The position numbers and the translations under genes were made by a program. This document shows positions 35,234 to 44,114 of a DNA stretch of 64,000 nucleotides, in pieces. The notes under the pieces were generated by a model. It was given only the letters and a program-made list of their open reading frames with translations. It was not told the origin of the DNA and ran no database searches. Location: contig NZ_SUMC01000038.1 of NCBI RefSeq assembly GCF_005047355.1, positions 1-64,000 on the forward strand. The letters are read 5' to 3'. Each line of letters starts with the position of its first letter. Positions within the stretch are counted from its first letter, which is position 1. This stretch comes from Actinacidiphila oryziradicis (lineage in GTDB: Bacteria; Actinomycetota; Actinomycetes; Streptomycetales; Streptomycetaceae).

Positions 35234-36487
35234 CTACTGCGGTGCCTGCACCGGGCCTTCCACGGCCAGCGCGGCGGTCAGCGGCACGGTCACCAGACCG
35301 ACCTGCCAGGGGCGGGCGCCGAGGCCGGAGAGGATGGCGGAGACGGCCTCCGGGGAGATCTCCGCCGGCGGCTCCCAGCAGAGCCGGCGGACGGTGTCCG
35401 GGGTGATGAGGTTCTCCTGGGGGAGATTGAGCTCCTCGGCGAGGGCGGAGACGGAAGCGCGGGCCGCGGAGAGCCGGGCGGCGGCGGCCGGGTCCTTGTC
35501 GGCCCAGGCGCGGGGCGGCGGGGGGCCGGTGAAGGAGGGGCCGGGCTGGGGGAGCTCGCGGTCGGGGAGGGCGCGGGCGCGGTCGATGGCGGCCTGCCAC
35601 TGTTCGAGCTGGCGGCGCCCCATGCGGTGCCCGAAGCCGGGCAGGACGGCGAGCGCGTGGACGTTCAGCGGCGAGTCGAGCGCGGCGGCGACGATCGCGG
35701 CGTCGGTGAGCACCCGGCCCGGCGAGACGTCGCGTTCACGGGCGACACGGTCGCGGGTGTTCCACAACTCCCGTACGACGGCGATCTGCCGGCGCCGCCG
35801 CACTTTGTGCATGCCGGACGTACGCCGCCAGGGGTCCACCCGGGGCGCGGGCGGCGGGGCGGCGGCGATCGCCGCGAACTCCTCCAGGGCCCAATCGAGC
35901 TTGCCCTGCTCGCGCAGCTCGGCCTCCAGCGCGTCGCGCAGGTCCACCAGCAGCTCGACGTCCAGGGCCGCGTAGTGCAGCCACGGCTCGGGGAGCGGGC
36001 GGGTGGACCAGTCGACTGCGGAGTGGCCCTTCTCCAGGGCGTACCCGAGTACGTTCTCGACCATGGCGCCGAGACCGACCCGGGGGAATCCGGCGAGCCG
36101 GCCGGCCAGCTCGGTGTCGAAGAGACGGGCGGGGCGCATCCCCGTCTCCTCCAGGCACGGCAGGTCCTGGGTCGCGGCGTGCAGCACCCACTCGGCGCCG
36201 TCGAGGGCGGCACCGAGGGTGGAAAGGTCGGGGCACCCCACGGGGTCGATCAGCGCGGTCCCTGCTCCGGCGCGGCGCAGCTGGACCAGGTAGGCCCGCT
36301 GCCCGTAGCGGTAGCCGGAGGCGCGCTCGGCGTCGATGGCGACCGGTCCGGAGCCCGCGGCAAAGGCCGCCACGATGTCGGCAAGGGCGTCCGGGCTGGC
36401 GGTCACCGGCGGGATGCCCTCGCGCGGTTCCAGCAGCGGGACCGGCGCCGGGGCAGCCTGGGTCGCGGTCTCTCTGGCGTCGGTCAC
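35234..36487 (-). CDS. rnd: Ribonuclease D
   Basis: 3'-5' exoribonuclease of 417 residues. DEDDy-type motifs are visible: GPVAIDAERASGYRYG (Exo I, Asp and Glu), HAATQDLPCL (Exo II, Asp) and LHYAALDVELL (Exo III, Tyr and Asp). An HRDC domain follows at about 215-300. It probably matures tRNAs and other structured RNAs. The GTG at 36487 lacks a Shine-Dalgarno sequence, so the message may be leaderless. In S. coelicolor an RNase D-like gene also precedes whiI in this order. Confidence 0.9.
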   Translation of the reverse strand: MTDARETATQAAPAPVPLLEPREGIPPVTASPDALADIVAAFAAGSGPVAIDAERASGYRYGQRAYLVQLRRAGAGTALIDPVGCPDLSTLGAALDGAEWVLHAATQDLPCLEETGMRPARLFDTELAGRLAGFPRVGLGAMVENVLGYALEKGHSAVDWSTRPLPEPWLHYAALDVELLVDLRDALEAELREQGKLDWALEEFAAIAAAPPPAPRVDPWRRTSGMHKVRRRRQIAVVRELWNTRDRVARERDVSPGRVLTDAAIVAAALDSPLNVHALAVLPGFGHRMGRRQLEQWQAAIDRARALPDRELPQPGPSFTGPPPPRAWADKDPAAAARLSAARASVSALAEELNLPQENLITPDTVRRLCWEPPAEISPEAVSAILSGLGARPWQVGLVTVPLTAALAVEGPVQAPQ

Positions 36488-36669
36488 GTGTAAAGGGTAG
36501 CTGTGCACAGCAAGCGCCCGCCGACGGAACGTTCCGTCGGCGGGCGGAGATGTGCGCCGGTACACGTCGTGGGGGAGCGGAGGCGGGTTCCCCGGCCCTC
36601 CAGGGCACCTCAGGTCACTTCGGATCACGTGGAGTCACTTGGAATTATTCGGAGTCATTGGGAATCGGC

Positions 36670-37332
36670 TCAGTGGATGATCCCGGTACGCAGCGCGACC
36701 GCGACCATGCCGGCCCGGTCGCCAGTGCCGAGCTTGCGGGCGATACGCGCCAGATGGCTCTTCACCGTCAGCGCGGACAGCCCCATCGAGACGCCGATCG
36801 CCTTGTTGGACTGGCCCTCGGCGACCAGTCGCAGTACCTCGACCTCGCGGCCGGACAGCTCCCGGTAGCCGCCGCCGTGCCCCGGGGTCCCGGGCGGCCG
36901 GCGCTGGATCCGGGCGCCCACCGCGCCGATGGGGGCGGCGCCGGGGCGGCCGGGGAATCCCAGGCTGTTGCGGGTGCCGGTGACGACATAGCCCTTCACG
37001 CCGCCCGCGAGGGCATTGCGTACGGCGCCGATGTCGTCGGCGGCGGAGAGTGCGAGGCCGTTGGGCCAGCCTGCCGCGCGGGTCTCGGCGAGGAGGGTGA
37101 GGCCGGATCCGTCGGGGAGGTGCACATCGGCAACGCAGATGTCGCGGGGGGTGCCGACCCGGGGCCGCGCCTCGGCGATGGACGACGCCTCGATCACATC
37201 GCGCACTCCGAGCGCCCACAGGTGGCGGGTCACGGTGGAGCGGACGCGGGGATCGGCGACGACCACCATGGCGGTCGGCTTGTTCGGGCGGTAGGCGACC
37301 AGGCTTGTGGGGTGTTCGAGAAGAACCGACAC
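36670..37332 (-). CDS. whiI: Atypical sporulation response regulator WhiI
   Basis: A 220-residue NarL/FixJ-type protein. The receiver domain (about 20-125) keeps the phosphorylatable Asp69 (CVADVHLPDG), but the acidic pocket has only one Asp (VVVADPRVR) and the conserved Lys near the end is replaced (GYVVTG). The LuxR-type HTH (about 158-215; LSGREVEVLRLVAEGQSNKAIGVSMGLSALTVKSHLARIARKLG) is normal. Degenerate receivers of this kind typify WhiI, needed for septation of aerial hyphae. The GTG follows AGGAGG. A SigWhiG-like promoter lies 40-67 bp upstream, as known for whiI in S. coelicolor. Confidence 0.9.
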   Translation of the reverse strand: MSVLLEHPTSLVAYRPNKPTAMVVVADPRVRSTVTRHLWALGVRDVIEASSIAEARPRVGTPRDICVADVHLPDGSGLTLLAETRAAGWPNGLALSAADDIGAVRNALAGGVKGYVVTGTRNSLGFPGRPGAAPIGAVGARIQRRPPGTPGHGGGYRELSGREVEVLRLVAEGQSNKAIGVSMGLSALTVKSHLARIARKLGTGDRAGMVAVALRTGIIH

Positions 37333-37371
37333 CGGGCCTCCTGAGGAGTGGCTTTGGAAGGGTCACAGTTC

Positions 37372-37399
37372 CCTTCGGCAGCTCTAGGGCCCGGCTTTA
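37372..37399 (-). promoter_or_regulatory. Putative SigWhiG promoter of whiI
   Basis: On the minus strand: TAAA (37399-37396), 16-base spacer, GCCGAAGG (37379-37372). The SigWhiG consensus is TAAA-N14-16-GCCGATAA; six of eight -10 positions match. Expected leader of about 30 nt. Confidence 0.6.
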
Positions 37400-37503
37400 G
37401 AGAAAGATCACGATTTGTTGGTAACAATTCCGGCAATTCGGACGCGCTTACGATCCTCTGTGGTAAGCGGTGCCACTTGGGCCTGACGGCCGCCGCAGCT
37501 GAT

Positions 37504-37619
37504 TTGCCTCCCCCGGATACCTCCCCCAGCCTTCGGCCGGGAGGCGCCCTCAGCGCGGCCCGGCGTGTGGCCGTGGAGCGCGCTGGGGGCACCTCCCAGG
37601 CAGTAGCTGGGGGAGGCAA
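37504..37619. repeat. Dispersed palindromic repeat in the whiI-DUF3000 gap
   Basis: A 116-bp block bounded by perfect 11-bp arms TTGCCTCCCCC/GGGGGAGGCAA, with inner CCCCAGC/GCTGGGG pairs. The core (CTCCCCCAGCCTTCGGCCGG...) resembles the blocks at 46529-46605 and 61758-61805. The rest of the 390-bp gap (37333-37720) holds the whiI promoter and no gene. Confidence 0.6.
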
Positions 37620-37720
37620 TATCAAGCCGCAGCGGCCGGACAGCGGGGAGCGCCTGCTACGGGCTTCACGTTCCGCCCCGCGCGATGCCTGCCCGCCACC
37701 ACCCCGGGGCGCCCCGGCCG

Positions 37721-38344
37721 TCAGCCGCGCGGGCCCCGGCGGTTGGGGAGCGGCAGCACTGTCGGCATGGCGCCGGCCGGCGGCAGCCCCGCGCTCGTAC
37801 ACAGCAGATCGCACCACGCCGCGAGGTGCGCCGCCGCGTCCGGCACCCCGCCCGGCCCCTCGCGCGGGGTCCAGGACGCCCGGATCTCGATCTGGGTCGA
37901 GTCCGCGCGGTCGGCGAGCGCGCCGAAGTAGTGCGACGAGGCCCGTGACACTGTGCCGCTGGGTTCCAGGTGCAGGGCGCCGTGCGCCTCCAGTGCGCCC
38001 ATCAGCCACGACCAGCTCACCTCGGGCAGCAGCGGGTCGGCCGCCATCTCCGGCTCCAACTCCGCCTGTACGAGGGTGACCAGCCGGAAGGTGCCGCGCC
38101 AGGCCTCCGGCCCGTCCGGGTCGTGGAGCAGTACCAGCCGGCCGTCGGCCAGCTCCTCGCCCTCCGGCTCCGCGGTGACGGCCGCTTCGAGCGCGTACGC
38201 GTACGGCGCGAGGCGCCGTGGCGCCGGGATCGGGGTGAGCTCCACCCCGGGGCGTACGTGCGCGCGCAGCAGCGCGTCGACCGCGTGCTGGAACGGGAGA
38301 GGGGCGTCGTCCCCGTCCGAGAGGTGCCCATGAGCCGTTGCCAT
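37721..38344 (-). CDS. DUF3000 domain protein
   Basis: A 207-residue protein of the actinobacterial DUF3000 family: FQHAVDALLRAHVRPGVELTPIPAPRRLAPYAYALEA, GRLVLLHDPDGPEAWRGTFRLVTLVQAELEPEMAADPLL, SWSWLMGALEAHGA, ending in EIRASWTPREG. It lacks signal peptide and TM segments. Divergent from hemE (90 bp between starts), an arrangement conserved in Streptomyces. The function is unknown. Confidence 0.82.
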   Translation of the reverse strand: MATAHGHLSDGDDAPLPFQHAVDALLRAHVRPGVELTPIPAPRRLAPYAYALEAAVTAEPEGEELADGRLVLLHDPDGPEAWRGTFRLVTLVQAELEPEMAADPLLPEVSWSWLMGALEAHGALHLEPSGTVSRASSHYFGALADRADSTQIEIRASWTPREGPGGVPDAAAHLAAWCDLLCTSAGLPPAGAMPTVLPLPNRRGPRG

Positions 38345-38434
38345 GGGCGGAAGACTAGGCGGAACGAGGGCCCCAGTAGTGGAGGAAGGCCCGGGTGGGC
38401 GGGTCGCCCGGTTGGCGCATGCGAAGATTTCGGG

Positions 38435-39481
38435 GTGAGTACGCACCAGCAGACCGCTGCTTCCCCCTTCATCCTCGCCTGCCGCCGTGAGCCCGTGCCG
38501 CACACCCCCGTGTGGTTCATGCGCCAGGCCGGGCGCTCGCTGCCGGAGTACCTGAAGGTGCGCGAGGGGACCGCCATGCTGGACTCCTGCATGCGGCCCG
38601 ATCTCGTCACCGAGATCACACTGCAGCCGGTGCGCCGGCACAAGGTCGACGCGGCGGTCTACTACAGCGACATCGTGGTGCCCCTCAAGGCAATCGGCCT
38701 CGACCTGGACATCAAGCCCGGAGTCGGACCGGTCGTCGCGCAGCCGATCCGCTCCCGGGCCGATCTGGACCGGCTGCGGCCGCTGGACCCGGACGACGTC
38801 AAGTACGTCACCGAAGCCATCGGCATGCTCACCGGGGAACTGGGCGCCACGCCGCTCATCGGCTTCGCCGGGGCGCCCTTCACCCTGGCCAGCTATCTCG
38901 TCGAGGGCGGCACCTCGAAGAACCATGAGCGCACGAAGGCGCTCATGTACGGGCAGCCGGAGATCTGGGCCGAGCTGCTCGACCGGCTGGCCGATATCAC
39001 CGCTGCCTTCCTGAAGGTGCAGATCGAGGCCGGGGCAAGCGCGGTACAGCTCTTCGACTCCTGGGTCGGCGCGCTGGCTCCGGCGGACTACCGGCGGTAC
39101 GTCATGCCGGCGTCCGTGAAGGTCTTCGACGCCGTCGCGGGCTACGGCGTGCCCCGGATCCACTTCGGGGTGGGCACCGGTGAGCTGCTCGGCCTCATGG
39201 GCGAGGCCGGTGCCGATGTCGTCGGCGTCGACTGGCGGGTGCCGCTGGACGAGGCCGCCCGCCGGGTCGGCCCCGGCAAGGCGCTCCAGGGGAACCTGGA
39301 CCCGGCGGTGCTCTTCGCCGGGCAGGAGGCGGTCGAGGCCAAGGCACGCGAGGTGCTGGACGCTGCGCGCGGCTTGCCGGGGCATGTGTTCAACCTGGGG
39401 CACGGGGTGCTGCCGAGCACGGATCCGGACGCGCTGACGCGGCTGGTGGAGTTCGTGCACGAAGCGACTGCGTCGAGCTGA
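38435..39481 (+). CDS. hemE: Uroporphyrinogen decarboxylase
   Basis: Cytosolic haem enzyme of 348 residues, decarboxylating the four acetate side chains of uroporphyrinogen III to coproporphyrinogen III. The substrate-binding N-terminal motif PVWFMRQAGRSLPEYL is intact, as are VQLFDSWVG and NLGHGVLPSTDP. The GTG at 38435 (VSTHQQTAASPF) gives the normal length; the upstream open frame is non-coding. With the downstream oxidase and ChdC genes it supplies the coproporphyrin-dependent haem pathway. Confidence 0.96.
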   Translation: MSTHQQTAASPFILACRREPVPHTPVWFMRQAGRSLPEYLKVREGTAMLDSCMRPDLVTEITLQPVRRHKVDAAVYYSDIVVPLKAIGLDLDIKPGVGPVVAQPIRSRADLDRLRPLDPDDVKYVTEAIGMLTGELGATPLIGFAGAPFTLASYLVEGGTSKNHERTKALMYGQPEIWAELLDRLADITAAFLKVQIEAGASAVQLFDSWVGALAPADYRRYVMPASVKVFDAVAGYGVPRIHFGVGTGELLGLMGEAGADVVGVDWRVPLDEAARRVGPGKALQGNLDPAVLFAGQEAVEAKAREVLDAARGLPGHVFNLGHGVLPSTDPDALTRLVEFVHEATASS

Positions 39482-39644
39482 GCGTTGCGCTGCGTTGTGC
39501 TGCGTTGGGCATGGAAGGGTGCGTTTTCGGCCTGCGGGCCGGTGGTCGGTGCCCGCGCCTGGGGCGCGGGAGTCGCCCGCAGTAACGGGTGGGCGGGAGG
39601 GCGGGGTAGGCCCGCCGGAGGCGAGGCGGGCCTACGTACGCCCG

Positions 39645-40559
39645 TCAGGTGTCGTCGCTGTGCGGCTCCGGGTGTGCCGGGAGGCGTTTGCGGACGGCGC
39701 GGTAGACGAACCACCCGGCCAGGCCCAGCGCAGCGAAGGGCAGGACGGCCGCCAGGGCCATCAGGACGCCCCGCAGGGCGACGTAGAAGGCGTGCCAGCC
39801 GCCGGTGAGGGCGTTGCCGACGGAGGCCCAGAAGCCGTCGGCGGCCTTCGGCTTCGCGGATGCCGGCTTGGCGGCGGGTTCGGTCAGCACCAGCGTGACC
39901 GTGGCCATGCCGGTTCGTTCCTTGAGGGACGCTTGCTGGGCCTGGAGGGACTCCAGGTCGGCCTCGCGGGTGCTGAGCTGGCCTTCCAGGCTGACGATGT
40001 CGCTGATCTTGGTGGCGCGGTTCATCAGCTCGCGGACCCGGGCGACGCTCGCCTGCTGCGTCTTGATGCGGCTCTGGACATCGACGACCTGCTCGGTGAC
40101 GTCCTGGGCGCTGACGGTACGCCCGAGGAGTCTGCCGAGCCCGGCGAGGTCGCCGAGGACCCTGTCGTACGTGTCCGGCGGCACCCGCAGTTGGAGCCGG
40201 GAGTGCTGGAGGCCCTTGCTGTCGAGCGAGGTGTTCTCGTCGCCCACATAGCCGCCGGCGCCGGCGACAAGGGTGCGGGCCTGGGCGAGCGCGTCGGCGA
40301 CGTTGTTCGCCTGAACGGTGAGTGTCGCCGTACGCACGATGTAGGACTGGGCGAGGCTCGATGTCTTGCTGTCGGTCTTGGTACCGCTGCCGGTACTGCC
40401 GGCGCCGGCAGTACCGGCAGCCGCGGGAGCGGCCTGCCTGCCTGCGGCGGCCTTGCTGTCTGCCGAGCCGCCGCTGCTGGAACCGCCACTGCAGCCCGCG
40501 AGGGCGAGTGAGGCGGTTATCAGTACTGCGGCCAGAGCGGCGAATGGTCGTCTCTGCAT
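39645..40559 (-). CDS. DUF4349 lipoprotein
   Basis: A 304-residue protein with a lipoprotein signal (AALAAVLITASLALAGC; lipobox LAGC), a Ser/Gly/Ala linker (about 25-65), a beta-rich region ending near residue 165, a coiled-coil (QSRIKTQQASVARVRELM through ESLQAQQASLKERTG) and a C-terminal TM segment (LAAVLPFAALGLAGWFVYRAV) followed by a basic tail. DUF4349 proteins are envelope proteins of unknown function. ATG at 40559 follows GGGGGA. It is divergent from the oxidase gene and convergent with hemE. Confidence 0.87.
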   Translation of the reverse strand: MQRRPFAALAAVLITASLALAGCSGGSSSGGSADSKAAAGRQAAPAAAGTAGAGSTGSGTKTDSKTSSLAQSYIVRTATLTVQANNVADALAQARTLVAGAGGYVGDENTSLDSKGLQHSRLQLRVPPDTYDRVLGDLAGLGRLLGRTVSAQDVTEQVVDVQSRIKTQQASVARVRELMNRATKISDIVSLEGQLSTREADLESLQAQQASLKERTGMATVTLVLTEPAAKPASAKPKAADGFWASVGNALTGGWHAFYVALRGVLMALAAVLPFAALGLAGWFVYRAVRKRLPAHPEPHSDDT

Positions 40560-40684
40560 CACGGTCCCCCCAAAGGTCCGGTTGTTGTGCCGATTCGACG
40601 TACTGTCCGGTCTGGGCGTTGCGTATCGCTGATCCCGAAGAGGTCACGGTTCGGGCTCGTAATGGCGTCTGAGACAGTGGAGAC

Positions 40685-42088
40685 ATGAGCTCAGACGTGG
40701 TCGTCGTGGGCGGCGGGATCTCCGGACTCGCCGCGGCATATTTCCTGGCGGAGCGCGGGGCGCGGGTGACCGTGCTGGAGTCCACGCCACGGCTCGGCGG
40801 GAAGCTGTACGCGGACGAGATCGCGGGCGTACCGGTGGACCTCGGGGCCGAGTCGATGCTGGCGCGGCGGCCGGAGGCGGTCGGGCTGGCGAAGGCGGTC
40901 GGGCTCGCGGACGCTCTGGAGGAGCCCGCGACGGCGAAGGCGTCGCTGTGGACCCGGGGGCGGCTGCGGCCGATGCCCAAGGGCCAGCTGATGGGCGTGC
41001 CGGGGGACATGACCTCGCTGGCGGCCTCCGGGGTGCTCTCGGGTACCGGGCTGGCGCGGCTGCCGCTGGATCATGTGCTGCCGCGCACGAAGGTCGGCGA
41101 AGACGTGGCGGTGGGCGGGTTCGTGGCGGCCAGGATGGGACGCGAGGTCGTGGACCGGCTGGTGGAGCCGCTGCTGGGCGGCGTGTACGCGGGCAACGCG
41201 TACGAGATCTCGCTGCGCGCCGCGGTACCGCAGCTCTACGAGGCCGCGCGGACCGGCCGCTCGCTGATCGAGGGCGTACGGGACATCCAGCGGCGGGCCG
41301 CCGCCCAGCAGGACGGGCCCGCCGCCCCGGTGTTCGCCGGTATCCGCGGCGGCGTCGGGCGCCTGCCGCTCGCGGTCGCCGACGCGTGCCGTGCCGCCGG
41401 CGCCGTTATCGAGAGCGGCACGCTGGTGCGGGAGCTACGGCGGTCCGCCGCGCACCGCTGGCAGGTCGTCGTGGACGGCGACCGGGTGCTGGACGCGGAC
41501 GCGGTGGTGCTCGCGGTGCCCGCCGGCCCCGCGGCGCGACTTCTGTCGGCCGAGTCGCCAGGGGCGGCGGCGGAGCTGTCGGCGGTGGAGTACGCGAGCA
41601 TGGCGCTGGTGACGATGGCCTTCCGGCGCCGTGACCTGGCCCTGCTGCCGCCGGGCAGCGGTTTCCTGGTGCCGCCCGTCGACGGCAAAACGATCAAAGC
41701 GTCCACCTTCTCCTCCCGTAAGTGGGGCTGGATCGGTGAGGCGGACCCGGAGACCTTTGTGCTGCGAACCTCCGTCGGCCGGTACGGCGACGAGGCGGAT
41801 CTGGCCTGGGACGACACCGATCTCGTGCGGCTGTCCCGGCGCGACCTGGAGGAGGCCGTGGGCCTCACCGCCGCACCCGTCGCGGCCCGCGTCACCCGCT
41901 GGGACAGCGGGCTGCCGCAGTACCCGGTGGGGCACCTGGGGCGGGTGGCCCGGATTCGGGAGCATGTCGGCAAGCTGCCCGGTCTGGCGGTATGCGGGGC
42001 GGTCTACGACGGCGTGGGCATTCCGGCGTGCATCGCGAGCTCCCGGAAGGCGGCGGACGCGGTCCTGAGCGGCCTGCGGCCGGTCTGA
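40685..42088 (+). CDS. cgoX: Protoporphyrinogen/coproporphyrinogen III oxidase (HemY/CgoX type)
   Basis: FAD enzyme of 467 residues. The N-terminal dinucleotide-binding fold reads VVVVGGGISGLAAAYFLAERG, followed by RLGGKL. The C-terminal FAD contact is in AVCGAVYDGVGIPACIAS. In Gram-positive bacteria this HemY-type enzyme oxidises coproporphyrinogen III to coproporphyrin III, used by CpfC ferrochelatase and then ChdC, encoded 50 bp downstream. hemG or hemY are older names in use. Likely co-transcribed with chdC. Confidence 0.93.
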   Translation: MSSDVVVVGGGISGLAAAYFLAERGARVTVLESTPRLGGKLYADEIAGVPVDLGAESMLARRPEAVGLAKAVGLADALEEPATAKASLWTRGRLRPMPKGQLMGVPGDMTSLAASGVLSGTGLARLPLDHVLPRTKVGEDVAVGGFVAARMGREVVDRLVEPLLGGVYAGNAYEISLRAAVPQLYEAARTGRSLIEGVRDIQRRAAAQQDGPAAPVFAGIRGGVGRLPLAVADACRAAGAVIESGTLVRELRRSAAHRWQVVVDGDRVLDADAVVLAVPAGPAARLLSAESPGAAAELSAVEYASMALVTMAFRRRDLALLPPGSGFLVPPVDGKTIKASTFSSRKWGWIGEADPETFVLRTSVGRYGDEADLAWDDTDLVRLSRRDLEEAVGLTAAPVAARVTRWDSGLPQYPVGHLGRVARIREHVGKLPGLAVCGAVYDGVGIPACIASSRKAADAVLSGLRPV

Positions 42089-42137
42089 AACGAGACCCTG
42101 GCGACCGAACCCTCCCGTCGCGCGGGAGAATGGCTGT

Positions 42138-42866
42138 ATGAGCGATTCCACTGAGGCTGCCCCCGCCAAGACCCCGAATGCCGGCAAAAAGGCCAAGGAC
42201 ATCAATGAGGTCATCCGTTACACACTGTGGTCGGTGTTCAGGCTGCGCGATGTGCTGCCCGAGGACCGCTCCGGGTACGCGGACGAGGTGGAGGAGCTCT
42301 TCGAGCAGCTCGCCGCGAAGGACGTCACCGTACGCGGCACCTATGACGTATCGGGGCTGCGTGCCGACGCCGACCTGATGATCTGGTGGCACGCCGAGAC
42401 GTCCGAGGAGCTCCAGGACGCCTACAACCGCTTCCGCCGCACCAAGCTGGGCCGCGCGCTGGAGCCGGTGTGGTCCAACATGGCGCTGCACCGCCCGGCC
42501 GAGTTCAACAAGTCGCACGTCCCGGCGTTCCTCGCTGACGAGACAGTGCGCGATTACGTGAGCGTGTACCCCTTCGTGCGCTCCTACGACTGGTACCTGC
42601 TGCCGGACGAGGACCGCCGCCGGATGCTCGCCGATCACGGCAAGATGGCGCGCGGTTTTCCGGATGTACGTGCCAACACCGTGGCGTCCTTCTCGCTGGG
42701 TGACTATGAGTGGATCCTGGCGTTCGAGGCGGATGAGCTGTACCGGATTGTTGATCTGATGCGTCACCTGCGGGCGTCGGAGGCGCGGCTGTATGTGCGT
42801 GAGGAGGTGCCGTTCTACACCGGGCGGCGTAGGGCGGTCGCTGATCTGGTGGCGGGCCTGGCCTGA
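42138..42866 (+). CDS. chdC: Coproheme decarboxylase (chlorite dismutase-like HemQ)
   Basis: A 242-residue protein of the chlorite-dismutase superfamily; oxidatively decarboxylates coproheme III to haem b. The catalytic Tyr lies in VYPFVRSYDWYLL (Tyr144) and the proximal His in LADHGKMAR (His167). The Arg of true chlorite dismutases is not expected here. ATG at 42138. Its location after cgoX supports the actinobacterial coproporphyrin-dependent route. A perfect terminator follows. Confidence 0.93.
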   Translation: MSDSTEAAPAKTPNAGKKAKDINEVIRYTLWSVFRLRDVLPEDRSGYADEVEELFEQLAAKDVTVRGTYDVSGLRADADLMIWWHAETSEELQDAYNRFRRTKLGRALEPVWSNMALHRPAEFNKSHVPAFLADETVRDYVSVYPFVRSYDWYLLPDEDRRRMLADHGKMARGFPDVRANTVASFSLGDYEWILAFEADELYRIVDLMRHLRASEARLYVREEVPFYTGRRRAVADLVAGLA

Positions 42867-42881
42867 GGGACGGAGCAGGAA

Positions 42882-42921
42882 ACGGCTGTGGGGCAGGGCC
42901 GAAGCCCTGCCCCACAGCCGT
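42882..42921. terminator. Perfect 18-bp hairpin between chdC and DUF1996 gene
   Basis: Arms 42882-42899 and 42904-42921 (ACGGCTGTGGGGCAGGGC and complement) with loop CGAA. It separates convergent genes. Confidence 0.85.
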
Positions 42922-42943
42922 GTCTACCGGAGGGGATCCGGGG

Positions 42944-44101
42944 TCAGCAGTTCTTGCCGCTGTTGATGCAGCCGACGATCTGGTTCATGAGGGTCGCGCC
43001 GGTGAAGTTCGCGAAGTCCGCGTGGTCGGTGACCGGCTTGTGGTTCTGGTCCGGGAAGCTGTCGACCGCGAAGTTCGGGCCGGCGGCCACCGTGTAGACC
43101 AGCCGGTACTCCAGCGCCGGGACGGCCTTGAAGCCCGCCTGGCACTGGCCCGCGCCATCGGGGAAGACGATGTGGGTGCGGTGGTTGGCGCTGTCGGTGT
43201 TGACGCCGTCCCAGCAGCTGGGGAAGTCCAGGGTGCGGACGACCTTGCTGCCGCTCGGGCACAGCGGGTACTTGTCGGTCAGCTGCACCTTGTCCTCGAA
43301 GCCGGTGCAGCTCCACTGCGCCTTGGCGTTGCCGGTGCCGTTGGTGAGGGCCTTGGCGTCACCCGTGATGACCTTCAGGGTCTCCGGCATCGCGGTGACC
43401 TGGGAGTTCGCGCTGCCCTTGAACTTGATGGTGACGGAGTCCGCCGTCAGGATCGTGCCGGTGTTGTTGTCGGCGCCGGGCGTGTCGTTGGCGCTCAGGT
43501 TACGCAGCACGGGCCAGAAGTACGCCGACTTGTCGTTGTTGGCGCAGGTGGTGCCGCCGGCGGCGAGCGTCTGGTTGGTGGAGAAGCCGTTGGTGGTGAG
43601 GTTGCCGACGTAGTCGTGGGTGTGCTGGGCGCCGTTGGCGACGCCGGGTGCCACGATGAAGTTGTCGGGGTTGAAGTGCTTGTTCTCGTTCTTGCCGCAC
43701 TGCGCCACGAATGAACCCGTGGAGCCTCCGGCCAACTTCTGGGGCTTCACCACATTGGGCGTGACGGTGGTGATGTCAACGAAGTCGGCGTCGACGGGGC
43801 CGTTGGCCCGGGCGCCGGCCTGGCCGGTGCCCCCGGCGGGGGCGGAAGAGGAGGCGGAAGCACCGGCCGAGGCCGAGGCGCTGGCCGAGGCACCGGCTCC
43901 GGCGCCTGCGCCGGCGTTGTTGCTCCCCTGGTTCTTGTTCGTGTGCCCGTGTTGTCGGCCGTTGTGGCGCAGGGCCGCGTTGGCGGTTCCGTTGACCAGG
44001 GCGAAGGTGCCGCCCGCGCCGAAGAGGGCTAGTACGGCGATCAGCACAAGGTGCTTGGAACTCAACCGGCGGCGACGGTCGTAGCTTTGTCGTTTGGACA
44101 T
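42944..44101 (-). CDS. Secreted DUF1996 protein
   Basis: A 385-residue exported protein: basic N-terminus, hydrophobic signal (HLVLIAVLALFGAGGTFALVNGTANA), a long low-complexity Gly/Ala/Ser linker (about 50-95), then the DUF1996 domain with AQHTHDYVGN, FWPVLRNL, CPSGSKVVRTLDFPSCWDG, HIVFPDGAGQCQAGFKAVPALEYRLVY and several cysteines likely to form disulphides. DUF1996 proteins are known from fungi and actinomycetes as secreted WSC/lectin-like proteins of unknown function. ATG at 44101 lies 13 bp after the DUF4142 gene, so they form one operon. Confidence 0.87.
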   Translation of the reverse strand: MSKRQSYDRRRRLSSKHLVLIAVLALFGAGGTFALVNGTANAALRHNGRQHGHTNKNQGSNNAGAGAGAGASASASASAGASASSSAPAGGTGQAGARANGPVDADFVDITTVTPNVVKPQKLAGGSTGSFVAQCGKNENKHFNPDNFIVAPGVANGAQHTHDYVGNLTTNGFSTNQTLAAGGTTCANNDKSAYFWPVLRNLSANDTPGADNNTGTILTADSVTIKFKGSANSQVTAMPETLKVITGDAKALTNGTGNAKAQWSCTGFEDKVQLTDKYPLCPSGSKVVRTLDFPSCWDGVNTDSANHRTHIVFPDGAGQCQAGFKAVPALEYRLVYTVAAGPNFAVDSFPDQNHKPVTDHADFANFTGATLMNQIVGCINSGKNC

Positions 44102-44114
44102 CAGACGCTCATTT

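Noticed and set aside
32982..35600. An 872-codon minus-strand frame overlapping the GH35 gene
   Set aside because: Arg/Pro-rich shadow in another frame of the same strand; the GH35 frame has the catalytic motifs.
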